The notes beneath the pieces are model-generated. The model did no database searches. It saw only the letters and a list, made by a program, of their open reading frames with translations, and had not been told where the DNA came from. Below, in pieces: positions 20,126 through 32,260 of a stretch of 64,000 nucleotides of DNA (positions are counted from its first letter, which is position 1; each line of letters begins with the position of its first letter). A program made the translations under genes and the position numbers. This stretch comes from Acheta domesticus (Eukaryota > Arthropoda > Insecta > Orthoptera > Gryllidae), in assembly GCA_031308135.1 (NCBI GenBank), contig JAHLJT010000631.1, positions 4,255,371-4,319,370 on the forward strand, in the 5' to 3' direction.

Positions 20126-22033
20126 CGCGGCGGCGAGGAGCGCGTGCGGAGACCCCCGCGGAGGACGTCATCTCGCGCACGCGAGCCCCGGCCAAAAAGC
20201 GGCGCAACGCAAAGCGCTCACTTCCCGCTTCGTCGCTGCTGGCGGGCCGGCGGCGCGGGGCAGCTCCTCTTCTCACACGGAGACACGTCCCCAAGGAGAC
20301 ACACGTTTTTGCACACAGGCGCGTGTCTTTGCGCATTTTTCCCGGTTCCCCTGTTCTCCCCCTCGTCAACTCTTTTGCCCGTTTAGCTCCGAGGAATTTA
20401 CAAACACTTTAAACATTGATCAGGAAAATGTTCAAGAGAAACAGGACTTAATTCGAAACTGGCACTAAATATCATCATTCACAGAAAAAATGTCAATACT
20501 TGATCCTTGTTCGTTTCTCCCACACTGCAATAGACAGAAAGTATTCGTAATGCTGGGGGAAAATGCCAATTTTTGACAGAGAAACCCTCATTACCGGAAT
20601 CTGGTTACGAATTTCCCAAACATCGCTGGCACACATATTCACCTTACTTGAAAAAATTGTCAATTTTGAAGTAGAAGCAACCTCCCTAGTTCAAAAACAC
20701 GTTCGAACTTTAACCGACGGACATTAGCCAACACGGAGTGGTTAGGGTAGGTTAATAAGAAGAGCAGATACTATGTGATGAACTAGAATGTCAGCTGAAG
20801 GGGAGTTTCTGAAGATGTCGAAAAGCAAGCTGCGAAATGTCGAGCCAGTGTGCCAAGCTGTGTCAGTAAATTTTTATTTTCACAAAACCATCTTCCGTCA
20901 AGTGACGCGTCAACCTCAACTTCAACCAGCCTCAACCTCAACCTCAACCACGCATTTACGAGAGGATGCTAAGAGGCTCCGGTTTTCGGTCTACGCGATT
21001 CACATATAATAAATTACAACCTGGGAAACGCATTTTTATGCGAAGAGCCTTTTTACACTTTCACAAGACGCCTCACATTTGCACGATCACCTTACTTTAG
21101 CCACAACACTATGGATAATGAAAACATAGCCGGATCATCCATCTAGAGTATTCATATACCTTTATCCCAACTCTCTGGCTCATTCGCGAATTATACTTAA
21201 AATGGAACTTTATCCGTAAAAGATTGGGCCCAGATTCACAATGCACCAGATATTCCTTCTTATTGTTTCAATTTTCTTTCATTCACTCATTGTTCTTGGA
21301 GTAGGACCAACCATCTTTAGTACACAACTATCTTTCTTTTTCGTCTCAGTAGGATATCTAAATCTCGCACACATATATTACTTTTCTTCGAATTTGTATT
21401 TTATTTTACTTTTTTGCAGATTTCGGGAAACAATTTGCGATCTGGGTTGTCTTTAAATTCTCTCCTACCCTCCTTTAAGAATTCCTTCATTCTTTTGCTG
21501 ATTTCACCTCTTCTTTGTTACTTTCACGTTATCAACTCTTATTTTAGTTTCCTTGGAATTGCTTGAATGTATCGATCGTCACGCGAAACATCTTTCAGAT
21601 CCCTGCTGAGTTTTACTAATTTCTTCGATTTAACCCCTAATATTGTTTCCTCAAACTATTCTGTGGCAATCTTTACTACAATGGTTGAGAATTGTTTTTG
21701 TCGGGCTAGCACTCTTCCGCCATCACATGTTAACACGCATTCTAATACAGTGTTCATAAAACAACTGCCTCCATTTGTTTTTCGGGTCTTAAACTATATT
21801 TATTCATAATGATCTTCAGTCACCAGGAATTGCGGTTGTACCTGAGAACAATGATTTTGGCGCATGGGTGATGCTAATGATAATATGATTTGAATAATGA
21901 TACAGTAATAGTTCAATAGAACGCAAGGGAAACGAAAGAATAGCCTTAGTACACACTAAATTCCACATGAATCGATCTGGATTTAAACCCTCGCCTCTAG
22001 AGGTTGAAGGTGAGCAGTCTGACGCAAGTGGTC
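20126..22033. other. Unassigned, no gene seen
   Basis: A small CCTCAA-type repeat lies at 20917-20950. The rest is mostly AT-rich. Frames at 21241-21456 and 21567-21809 are Phe/Ser-rich without a recognised domain. Confidence 0.35.
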
Positions 22034-22517
22034 AATTGATTGGATGATGAATGATTTCGTGTTTCCGGGCGAGTCAACTGCTCACGTCGTTAGATCCATA
22101 AGTGTAGTGCGTGTTTTTCCTCCGAAGGTGGCGATGATCTTCCCCAGTTGGATGGTGCCAATCTATACGTCGGCTAGCGGAGTTTTCTCCAACCTCTTTA
22201 ATCTCTCACCAGCGGGGCACCGCCCCGGCCGGGACAATCTCTAAGCTCCCGATTGGTCTAGTGTAGTGATCGGTCCGTGGCCCGATTGTTTGGGCAATGC
22301 TTCAGCATTCACCTGCTGTTGATCGGAAAAATCACTGTAAACTACCAATCACAGGAGTCGGCCGCTAGAATTCTGCTTCAGAGCCCGGGGTTAAATCCAC
22401 CGATCTATTTAGCCAATGTCGCAAATCCTGCCACCGTCGGGACTCGAACCCTAGGGCCTCCCGATCAGAAGCCCTGCAGTGACATCAGTTGACGTCCTGA
22501 GCCACCTAAGCCAGTCC
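22034..22517 (-). mobile_element. SINE family A, full copy with A and B boxes
   Basis: On the minus strand this copy shows both internal pol III promoter elements: TGGCTTAGGTGG at 22513-22502 as the A box and GGTTCGAGTCC at 22450-22440 as the B box, about 50 bp apart, as in tRNA genes. The body follows the family order (GATTTGCGACATTGGC, AGAATTCTAGCGGCCGAC, TTGATCGG complement, CGGGGCGGTGCCCCGCTGG) with a shortened middle, and the tail is degenerate ATC-rich sequence near 22034-22055. This copy shows most clearly that the family is tRNA-derived. Confidence 0.8.
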
Positions 22518-22739
22518 CTCTTTAACTCCAACAACAATTTCATTTTACTTTCCTCATTCTTTCCGCATCTCCGCCAGAGTAGCGCTGCCGGGTGCCGCGA
22601 CGGCAAAAAGCGTGTTGCGATCAATCGGGCAAATTGCGCTGGGCGCGGGGCCCGCGGCCTGGGGCCTCGTCACCGCCACGCGACGCCTCGCGACGCCACG
22701 CGACGCCGCGGACGCGCGGTCGCCGAACTGCGTCTGGCG
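22518..22739. other. CpG-rich unassigned sequence
   Basis: CGCGACGCC words repeat loosely at 22670-22710. No gene is supported. Confidence 0.35.
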
Positions 22740-23065
22740 GCTGCGGCGACGGCGGCGTCGGTGTTGGCAGCGGTGGCAGGGGCGGGGGCGGCAGCAGGGG
22801 CGGTGGCGGGGTCAGGGGCGGAGGCGGGTCAGGGGAGGTGGGGGCGACGGGGCGGTGGGGGCGGGGGTGGGGGCGGAAGCGGAGGCGGTGGCGGGGGCGG
22901 GGTTTGTGGCGGGGGCGGGGGTGGCGGTGGCAGAGGTCGCCGAGACTGCAGCGGTTGTGGCGGTGACGGCGGTGACAGTGGCGGCTGGCGGCAGGCGGTG
23001 GCGGCGGTGGCGGGGCGGTGGCGGCGATGGCGGCGATGGCGGCGGCGGCGGCGGCGGGTGGTGGC
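22740..23065. repeat. GGCGGC/GGGGCGG-rich low-complexity array
   Basis: Degenerate GGCGGTGGCGG and GGGGGCGGGG units form a G-rich plus strand. The 178-200-codon frames over it are Gly/Ala/Arg- or Pro/His-rich repeat translations. Confidence 0.85.
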
Positions 23066-25269
23066 GGCGCCCGACGATTAGCGTTTCCGGTTTTCCTCCG
23101 CCTCCCGGGGCAGCTGTTTCCAGAAATTTGAGAAAATTGAAGATGCGCTGCATGCACGCGAAACTCTCAGGAGACTGGAAGGCGAACACCTGCCCCTTTG
23201 ATTGCGTCCGGTAGTGCAAAAACGGGTGGGGAGGATGTCAGAGCTTGTTTTGTTTGCAACGATTGTTTTAAGGAATAAATTATACGTGAGTATACATTTG
23301 CATTTATTAAGTTCAAATAAAATGAGAATGAGTAATCCTAATAGACAAAGATAAAGATATTGATCACAAAATTGAGTTTATCAATTTGATGATACTCGCT
23401 TGAAATATAACACTAAGCACCTCGAATGAGAAAATTCAAGAAAATTCTTCACTAGCATCCACCACTGTATCATAATTATTATGGATAATACAAGAGACAT
23501 ACGTTGATAAATACCATGGTTTTATCCAGAGAATAGGGTTGTAATCAGAAGGGTTGTGTCTTAGAATAATTCAGTAAATAAATGTTGGATCCCATCTGAT
23601 TCGTATTTTTATTTCTCTGATTACATATCAGATGTCTCATATCTCGTTCCAGAATGATCCACGCAATGACTTTCTTCCCTTTTGTAATCATCAAGAAAGG
23701 GTAACCTCGCTTATTAGATTCGTTCGTTACAGATTGGAATTTGATAGAAAAGTTTGTTCGCTTCAAGGCAATTTATGTGGCCATTGAGCACAAAATCCTG
23801 TATTATCTTCTGAAATCACACTATTCCGAAGAGTACGTTCGATTAGACTGACGACAGAGTACGGATTAATCAAATGTGAAACGTTTTTAGCAATGTACTT
23901 CTTGAAAAGCCAAAGGACTTTACTAGGTCACGTTCAATTTTATTTAAGTGCTTCAATATTCAATAACGATGAAGGTATTTGGCATTAGGATCGTTTTGTC
24001 CGAATTTCTACGGCTAGCAAACGATGTTCCCAGATCTGGGTCTAGTTAAGTTTCGTCGACTGGGGTGAGGGGGGAGAGGTTAGAGATACACCTGGTGAAT
24101 ATGACTTATTCACTTCACAGTACCAAGCAAACCCTACCTGAGCTGATATTCGTCACATAGCTAAAGAAACTGAGTAGGTTTTATTGAAAACCCATAACTC
24201 TATTTCTCCCAAACGGGAATTCAATCTAGGAATGCATCTCGGAAAACCTGCACGCTGTCCATAAGTCAACCGAGAGGCTTTCAAGTAACAATTAGAACCT
24301 TAAAATAGATTTTTTTAATCTTCCTCCAATAATACTGTTAAGAAACTTAAAATAAATTTATGTGAACATTTTTACTACCATTTACATTGTTAGCTAGCAA
24401 ATATATTTCAAACATATTTAAATGACTGTCGTTATATTATCACGTACTTGTTGAAATGGGTCATGTTTGTGGAGCCATGATTATGATGGCGAGGGAGTAA
24501 GAGTCACGTAAATTGAAACTTGAAGGTATAAGTGTGAATATTAATTTCACTGAATGTAAGGCATCAAATATAAGCAATATTTTATAAGACATATTGTTTG
24601 ATGAGCATTAAATAATGAGAAGCAATCCTTAGAAATATTGAAATATTGGGAAACAATTCGAAACGAATAAATTTCGACCAAACTCAAGTTCCTTGGTAGA
24701 GATGTGTTTAAACACACTGCTTTGGAAACCGAAACTGCTTATTCTCGCATATCTTGTTCCCATAGGTCTCTTATTTTTATTTTCTGCATAATTTGTTTTC
24801 AGTATTTTGTGTGCCTTACAATCCCACTGTGTTGCTTGTCACAAAGGCAAATGTTCCTGGTTCCGGCGCATCGCTAGTGCCAAAGAGATACCCCCGCCAC
24901 ACGCGCCTGCCACCTCCGGGTGCGCACTCCGCGACGTACGGGTGTTGAGCGGGCAGCAGCGCTGGCAGGCGCGCGGGCGGCGGCGTCGGGCCAAGGGACG
25001 GTCGTTGGCTCCCGCGGGAACTGGAGGTCACCCTCGGGTCGGGGCCTTCGAGCGCTAGGCGGCGGCGGCGGCGGCTGCGGCGTTGGAGGGAACAATGTGG
25101 GAACGACACGCCACGACGCCGCGCCGCGCCGTCCATGCGAGGCCCGCCATCACTCTCTGGGTCCGCTCTCTTCCACGAGGCTCTGGTCGAAACACACGTT
25201 TGACGAAGTTGCTGGATATGCGAGCGATTCTCGTAACTGCGGGACCCCTACAGCAAACGTAATGCCGTA
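23066..25269. other. Unassigned, with a CpG-rich patch
   Basis: AT-rich through about 24800, then GC- and CpG-rich at 24870-25140 with overlapping unsupported frames. No exon with recognisable domain content. Confidence 0.35.
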
Positions 25270-25385
25270 AGCTTCAGTGCTTCGTTGCCTGAGCGACGCC
25301 GCATCAGTCATTTTGTTGTTGTTTCAGCGATCACGTCGTGGCCTTCCTCAGGGCTGAAATGCCCATCGCATTCCAACCGTCGCCA
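25270..25385 (-). repeat. Penelope-like 3' motif, copy 3
   Basis: On the minus strand: CTGAGGA at 25351-25345, the short segment AGGCCACGACGTGATCGCT able to form a weak stem, GAAAC at 25325-25321, and downstream ATGCGGCGTCGCTCAGGCAA with AACGAAGCACTGAAGCTTAC. CTGAGGA fits the hammerhead core CTGANGA, but no GTC cleavage triplet follows GAAAC. It belongs to the same broad class as 17771, although the downstream sequence is a different subfamily. Confidence 0.45.
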
Positions 25386-25572
25386 GAACAGCGGAGAGCA
25401 TTCTAAATAGACTAGGAGTTTCGTGTGGACGATACCAGACATGATGAATCCTATACTCGTTAGGGGAGAGAAAACATTTGAGCTTCAAGAAATCAAGTCG
25501 TATTAACGTGTTACATCTCTCTTATTGATCCTTCTAAGTTTTACAATTATTGGCACATATTGCAATCAAGCA

Positions 25573-25640
25573 AAAATCATATTACGACATGGAAGTCTTA
25601 CATATATATATGAAGTCTTCCGTGTCGTTAATACGATTTT
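25573..25640. repeat. Short imperfect hairpin, precursor-miRNA-sized
   Basis: The left arm AAAATCATATTACGACATGG (continuing GAAGTCTT) and the right arm AAGTCTTCCGTGTCGTTAAT (continuing ACGATTTT) pair over about 27 positions with few mismatches, around an AT-rich loop of about 13 bases. The size fits a pre-miRNA or a very small MITE. No further evidence of either is present. Confidence 0.6.
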
Positions 25641-28488
25641 CGCCTATGAGACATAAAATTGACATAACAGCAATAAATATACTATTCAAATAAACAAATA
25701 TTGCAATTATCAAACACTTTCACAAACTAACGCATTCCGTATCATTCTTTTTTTTTTATTCTGAGATCATGGCGTGTTTTGACTCTGCTCCTTCACAGAA
25801 TTTCCTCGTCGCGATGTTACGCAACAGCGTAAAAAAAGCGACAGTCGTGGGGAACGAAAGCAAAAGCGCGACCCCGGGTCGGTCCCTGCGGAGCACCAGC
25901 TCTTCCCAGAAGCAGATGCCGCGTTGCGAAAACCCAGGAGGGCGGTGAGTTCAATGAAATAATTTAGGAGTAAAGGGCCTAATTATCGTCCGACATCACC
26001 ATTAAAGGCACCTGTCCTCGTCCCGGGACATTATGACTGTACATTTAGAAAATTCCTCTGTTATCAAGACGAGAGATTACTAATATGAAATGGGGCAATT
26101 ATACTTTGACATATTTTCTTCACGTAGCGACCATTTTCCCGCAATAAACTTGCTTCATTCAATTATTACCAATTTTCTTCTTTACTATGCATAATTTAAG
26201 ATGTAAATTTGCATGCAAAATATGCGTTCCCACACGTCGGAACTCGAGCACGGAGCCCGCGGCCGCCACCGCCGCCGCTGCCACCATCGCCAGCGCCACC
26301 ATTGCCGCTCTGACAAGTGAGATTTTATGGTTGTCAAATAGTCTCGGCCCCTACCGCCGCTGCCGCCGCCACGAGCCGCTCTTGGCCGGAGATTATTCAT
26401 GATTATAAAAGCCCTGTCTGTAGCAGTGAGTTTGATAGCGGTCAAGCTATGAATTATTATTCTGCTGTAATTTAGGCTGTGGGGCCAGGGCTAAAGTGGT
26501 AGCGGCGGCGGCGGACCCGCTGATGGCATACGGAGGATAATGACAATTCGGAGGTAGTGGTAGTAGGTGATACAGAGCACGCAGAAGGCTATGGCATTTG
26601 AATGTTGAATGCCGTATTCCGAAGAAGAGCAGTACATACAAGTTTACTTCACTAAATAATACAAATTTTATTCTTCTGCGGTAATGATATTGATGATTCC
26701 TTAAGCTGTTAGGTTATTCTGAATCAACACAAATGCTTACAAACGCAACGCTCTAAGGTCCGAAAACTGCCATATTTAAAAACAAGATTTAATAAGGAGG
26801 ATACGAAGTTAAATAATCGAGATCTCGCAAGCTACCCATAAAAATATTATAGGATGAACAATAGGCTGTGACGTTATACGCTGACAAAGTAGGAATACTG
26901 GTTTGTTAGTTTAGGAAACTGAAAGTGGTCTGGAAGATTAAATATAAGTAAGCGGCGGTATAAATGTGGCTTAAAATAATGATCTTAAATTGAAAATTAT
27001 AATAAAGGCTTTCTTCTTCAACGCAATAACGTAAAACGTGCAGGAAATGGGACACTTTTGATGCCACAATATCAGTTTTTTTTACTATATATTTACCCAT
27101 CTTCTCTTCATAAATTTCTGAGCATGATCCACTTAACCGAGTAGATTTATCTATACGTACGGTTATTCAAATTATTTCTTTCCTTCACAGTTTCCAAATT
27201 TTCGTTGAAAATATGTATCTAGTGTGTAGGATATAGTGTGTAAACAAATTGCCCCTCATCATATTCACGGCACACAGCAATAACAAATAGTGCTATGTCC
27301 ACTACCCGTCAATGTTACGTAGATGGGCAACCCTAAAAATATCATGGCGTCGTTGGTCATCATGGCGTCGTTGACGCTTTAAACTGTTTGAAAGGTATTT
27401 TCATTATTTATTAATTTGAGGCGTCTTAATCCAATTCGAAGAAGACAAAAAATGGAGTTTCCCATTAGCAGTCCGAAGCAGTCCGAAGCCCGCTCAGACC
27501 AAATGATGCGTCAAAAAGGCGAGTAACCGTGAGTGGTGGACGGACGAATATGCGCAAGTTCCGCAGCTACGAAAATGAAAAGCTAACTCCTGCATTTTAT
27601 ACCAAAATCTGACAATTTTAAATGTTACAATGTTAAGCTTGAATGCTAAAATAACGTTATCTACGAAAACCGACATCGAACGTTTAAAATTGTAAGAAAT
27701 TTAAAAAATTGAATTTAAATATTTGCTTCCGGAAACTCATTAATTTCTAGGAGATGCTACGATATTTTTTCAGAATGATATATCAAGGGGTTTTAAGCAC
27801 TTTCGTTTTTAGGAGCCGCAACTCAATTTTAATTGTAGATTGTAGCATAGATATCATTTTGACCGTCATAGACTACTGCAGACAAAGAGATCATAAATAC
27901 GTCTCGTTAGTTCATACGAAGTCTCAGGAAGGTAGAATTTCAGCAGCTGCCAATTCTCCAGCAGAGAAAATTTATAACTTCAGAACTGATTCCCTTTCAT
28001 TATATTGTTTCCCTACGAACCTGAATATACTCCATACAAGTTTTCTTTCTGACCGGCGGTGTATTACCGTTTACTAAGGAAATGTTTTAATTGAAGACCA
28101 GAATATTTCTCTTTACTTTTGTGACCGTTGATTTCTGAATCTGCTTAGATGTAGTATTCATAGAATAAGAGCTCTATTCACGAGAAAGAAAATTTCAGCA
28201 GAGAGAATGAAGGTTTGTTAAATCACATTGCAGGACTAGTTCCGCAGATAATTGCCGAAGTTTCTGATAAAAATAGTAAAGTTTTAAACAATTTCTATAT
28301 AATTATTTGCAATAGTTTTAAAAATGTCTATTTTATGGAAGTAACAACAATGACAAGTCCGTCTGCAGTGACAATCTGTGATTTATTAAGTCGTCATTTC
28401 TTCTTGTTGCACGTTTCTATGAGAAAACCACTCTGAATAAGATCACTAACACTTTAAGCCCAGCAGGGACCAGACGGAAGTTCAGAAC
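25641..28488. other. Unassigned, with small GCC-rich tracts
   Basis: GCCGCCACCGCCGCC words lie at 26262-26310 and 26350-26375. The rest is AT-rich with short frames and no recognised domain. Confidence 0.35.
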
Positions 28489-28697
28489 TTGTCACGGCTG
28501 GGGGGTTCCCCGCGGGTGAGAGACTAAGATGAGGGAAAACCCCGCAGATCAACGGGTAGGTCGGCGCCGAATCTCGCCATCCAATGGGGAAGATCACATG
28601 CCATCTCCCGTGATAAAAAACATGCAGTACACTTATGATAGTAATGATCTTAGCAGCTGACGCGCCCGGTAACTAATTCAACAATCAACCAATCCCA
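28489..28697 (+). mobile_element. SINE family A, 5'-truncated plus-strand copy
   Basis: It contains only the 3' half: ACTTGTCACGGCTGGGG, AAAACCCCGCAGATCAACGG, GTAGGTCGGCGCCGAATCTC, GAAGATCACATGCCATCTCC, and the end GCTGACGCGCCCGGTAAC with a degenerate AATCAACCAATC tail. Confidence 0.75.
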
Positions 28698-29540
28698 GCG
28701 AGAACACAGACACGTTTTCTCAAAACCAAAGAATCCATAAACCACACAATTTCTACCAAAACCTAACAGACATACCAGCAGCAACCCATTTCAAACTAGC
28801 AAAAAACCTAACTCAACCGAACAAAAAAAAAAAACAACAAAACATTCCGTTCGAAGCCTTTCTCAAAATTATAGCAAACCATGATGATTAACGACGTTCT
28901 CCAGTACAGTATTCTCTTCAATGTGTAGATTAAGTTGGTTTAGATTTCTCACTAGCATAAGTCTGAAAATCCAGATCAGTATAGTACTTATACCAAACGA
29001 TCTAATCCATCTGAAAACAAATGAATATACTTATAAAGAAACATTTTCTCAAAGAACAACCCGCACTTCGTTCTTCTTTCCTTCCCTGTCCGTTCCGAGT
29101 GGCCCCCGCCGCCGCAGCCTCCTCTTTCGCAACCTGCGGCGCAGAGGCGCTGCCTCGCCAGCACGCACGCAGGCACGCACACACTCGCACGCATTCACGC
29201 GCGGCGCCCGCGGCGCTGGCGTTGCCGCTGCGTCAGGCCGCCGCCGCCGCCGCCATCGAGGTCAACGAACAGCGGCGGCGAGGGGCCGCGATAATCATTC
29301 GGTAACTGTAATTTATACACCTCCTCACTCGGCCGCTGCCCGCGCCGCCGCCGCCGCCGCCCGGGAGGTCCCGCGCTCGCGGCGCTGCCCAGGGGGCAGG
29401 CCGGGGGCGACGGGCCAAGGGCGAGAGGTGAGGAGCGAGTGGCGAAGTGTAAAGGGCGTCAAGGAGAGCGGGGCGACGGGCGAAGGATGAGAGGTGTGGG
29501 GCGAGTGGTGAAGCGTAAAGGCTTAGGGAAGAGTGAAGAC
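28698..29540. other. Unassigned, CpG-rich from 29090
   Basis: AT-rich to 29080, then GC- and CpG-rich to about 29420, passing into the purine array. The 189-codon frame at 28921-29490 is Arg/Ala-rich in its second half and unsupported. Confidence 0.35.
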
Positions 29541-32260
29541 AGTTGGCGAAGGGCAGGGGGCAGAGGGTGAGAGGGTGAGAGGGCGAGAGGGCGAGAGGAC
29601 GAGAGAGAGAGAGGGCGAGAGGGCGAGAGGGCGTGAGGAACGAGAGGACGAGAGAGAGGGCGAAAGAGCGAGAGGCGAGAGGACGAGAGGGAGAGGGAGT
29701 GNNNNNNNNNNNNNNNNNNNNNNNNNNNNNNNNNNNNNNNNNNNNNNNNNNNNNNNNNNNNNNNNNNNNNNNNNNNNNNNNNNNNNNNNNNNNNNNNNNN
29801 NNNNNNNNNNNNNNNNNNNNNNNNNNNNNNNNNNNNNNNNNNNNNNNNNNNNNNNNNNNNNNNNNNNNNNNNNNNNNNNNNNNNNNNNNNNNNNNNNNNN
29901 NNNNNNNNNNNNNNNNNNNNNNNNNNNNNNNNNNNNNNNNNNNNNNNNNNNNNNNNNNNNNNNNNNNNNNNNNNNNNNNNNNNNNNNNNNNNNNNNNNNN
30001 NNNNNNNNNNNNNNNNNNNNNNNNNNNNNNNNNNNNNNNNNNNNNNNNNNNNNNNNNNNNNNNNNNNNNNNNNNNNNNNNNNNNNNNNNNNNNNNNNNNN
30101 NNNNNNNNNNNNNNNNNNNNNNNNNNNNNNNNNNNNNNNNNNNNNNNNNNNNNNNNNNNNNNNNNNNNNNNNNNNNNNNNNNNNNNNNNNNNNNNNNNNN
30201 NNNNNNNNNNNNNNNNNNNNNNNNNNNNNNNNNNNNNNNNNNNNNNNNNNNNNNNNNNNNNNNNNNNNNNNNNNNNNNNNNNNNNNNNNNNNNNNNNNNN
30301 NNNNNNNNNNNNNNNNNNNNNNNNNNNNNNNNNNNNNNNNNNNNNNNNNNNNNNNNNNNNNNNNNNNNNNNNNNNNNNNNNNNNNNNNNNNNNNNNNNNN
30401 NNNNNNNNNNNNNNNNNNNNNNNNNNNNNNNNNNNNNNNNNNNNNNNNNNNNNNNNNNNNNNNNNNNNNNNNNNNNNNNNNNNNNNNNNNNNNNNNNNNN
30501 NNNNNNNNNNNNNNNNNNNNNNNNNNNNNNNNNNNNNNNNNNNNNNNNNNNNNNNNNNNNNNNNNNNNNNNNNNNNNNNNNNNNNNNNNNNNNNNNNNNN
30601 NNNNNNNNNNNNNNNNNNNNNNNNNNNNNNNNNNNNNNNNNNNNNNNNNNNNNNNNNNNNNNNNNNNNNNNNNNNNNNNNNNNNNNNNNNNNNNNNNNNN
30701 NCGAGAGGACGAGAGGGAGAGGGAGTGTGAGGACGAGAGGGCGAGAGGCGAGAGGACGAGCGAGAGGGCGAAAGAGCGAGAAGGCGAGAGGACGAGACGG
30801 GAGAGGGAGTGTGAGGACGAGATGGCGAGAGGAGCGAGAGGACGAGCGAGAGGGCGAAGGAGCGAGAGGCGAGAGGACGAAGGGAGGAGGGAGTGTGAGG
30901 ACGAGATGGCGAGAGGCGAGAGGACGAGCGAGAGGGCGAAGGAGCGAGAGGCGAGAGGACGAGAGGGAGAGGGGAGTGTGAGGACGAGAGGGCGAGAGGC
31001 GAAAGGGACGAGCGAGAGGGCGAAAGAGCGAGAGGCGAGAGGACGAGAGGGAGAGGGAGTGTGAGGACGAGATGGCGAGAGGCGAGAGGACGAGCGAGAG
31101 GGCGAAGGAGCGAGAGGCGAGAGGACGAGAGGGAGAGGGAGTGTGAGGACGAGATGGCGAGAGGCGAGAGGACGAGCGAGAGGGCGAAGGAGCGAGAGGC
31201 GAGAGGACGAGAGGGAGAGGGAGTGTGAGGACGAGAGAGCGAGAGGCGAGAGGACGAGCGAGAGGGCGAAGGAGCGAGAGGCGAGAGGACGAGAGGGAGA
31301 GGGAGTGTGAGGACGAGAGGGCGAGAGGCGAGAGGACGAGAGAGAGGGCAAAAGAGCGAGAGGCGAGAGGACGAGAGGGAGAGGGAGTGTGAGGACGAGA
31401 GGGCGAGAAGACGAGAGGGCGAGGGCGAGAGGACAAGAGGACGAGAGGACGAGAGGGAGAGGGAGTGTGAGGACGAGAGGGCGAGAGGACGAGAGGACGA
31501 GCGAGAGGGGCGAAAGAGCGAGAGGCGAGAGGACGAGAGGGAGAGGGAGTGTGAGGACGAGGATGGCGAGAGGCGAGAGGACGAGCGAGAGGGCGAAGGA
31601 GCGAGAGCGAGAGGACGAGAGGGAGAGGGAGTGTGAGGACGAGAGGGCGAGAGGCGAGAGACGAGAGAGAGGGCAAAAAGAGCGAGAGGCGAGAGGACGA
31701 GAGGGAGAGGGAGTGTGAGGACGAGAGGGCGAGAGGACGAGAGGACGAGCGAGAGGGCGAAGAGCGAGAGGCGAGAGGACGAGAGGAGAGGGAGTGTGAG
31801 GACGAGAGGGCGAGAGGCGAGAGGACGAGAGAGAGGGCAAAAAGAGCGAGAGGCGAGAGGACGAGAGGGAGAGGGAGTGTGAGGACGAGAGGGCGAGAGG
31901 ACGAGAGGACGAGAGAGAGGGCAAAGAGCGAGAGGCGAGAGGACGAGAGGGAGAGGGAGTGTGAGGACGAGATGGCGAGAGGCGAGAGGACGAGCGAGAG
32001 GGCAAAGAGCGAGAGGCGAGAGGACGAGAGGGAGAGGGAGTGTGAGGACGAGAGGGCGAGAGGACGAGAGGGCGAGGGCGAGGGCGAGAGGACAAGAGGA
32101 CGAGAGGACGAGAGGGAGAGGGAGTGTGAGGACGAGAGGGCGAGAGGACGAGAGGACGAAAGGACGAGAGGGAGAGAGAGGGCGAGAGAGCGAGAGGCGA
32201 GAGGACGAGAGGGAGAGAGGACGAGACGACGAGACGACGAGATGACAAGAGGGCGAGAAG
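29541..32260. repeat. 82-84-bp polypurine minisatellite
   Basis: The plus strand is almost entirely A and G with isolated C. The landmark GAGTGTGAGGACGAG recurs at 30723, 30807, 30891, 30974, 31057, 31139, 31221, 31303 and 31385, and continues to about 32120, giving units of 82-84 bp built from GAGAGGACGAG and GCGAGAGG sub-repeats. About 20 units are visible on either side of the assembly gap. The strict purine bias would allow triplex (H-DNA) structures. The minus-strand frames of 929-1063 codons (Ser/Arg/Pro/Leu-rich) and the plus-strand Arg/Glu-rich frames are translations of the repeat through the gap, and none is a gene. Confidence 0.95.
29702..30701. other. Assembly gap of exactly 1000 N
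   Basis: Positions 29702-30701 are all N. Both sides are the same purine-rich repeat, so the gap is an unresolved stretch of the array. The round length suggests a placeholder and not a measured size. Confidence 0.98.

Noticed and set aside
20917..20950. Telomere-like repeat
   Set aside because: The units are CCTCAA variants, not the arthropod CCTAA telomere repeat, and the tract is very short.
29702..30701. Masked repeat or biological N-stretch
   Set aside because: Exactly 1000 N between identical repeat types is an assembly placeholder.
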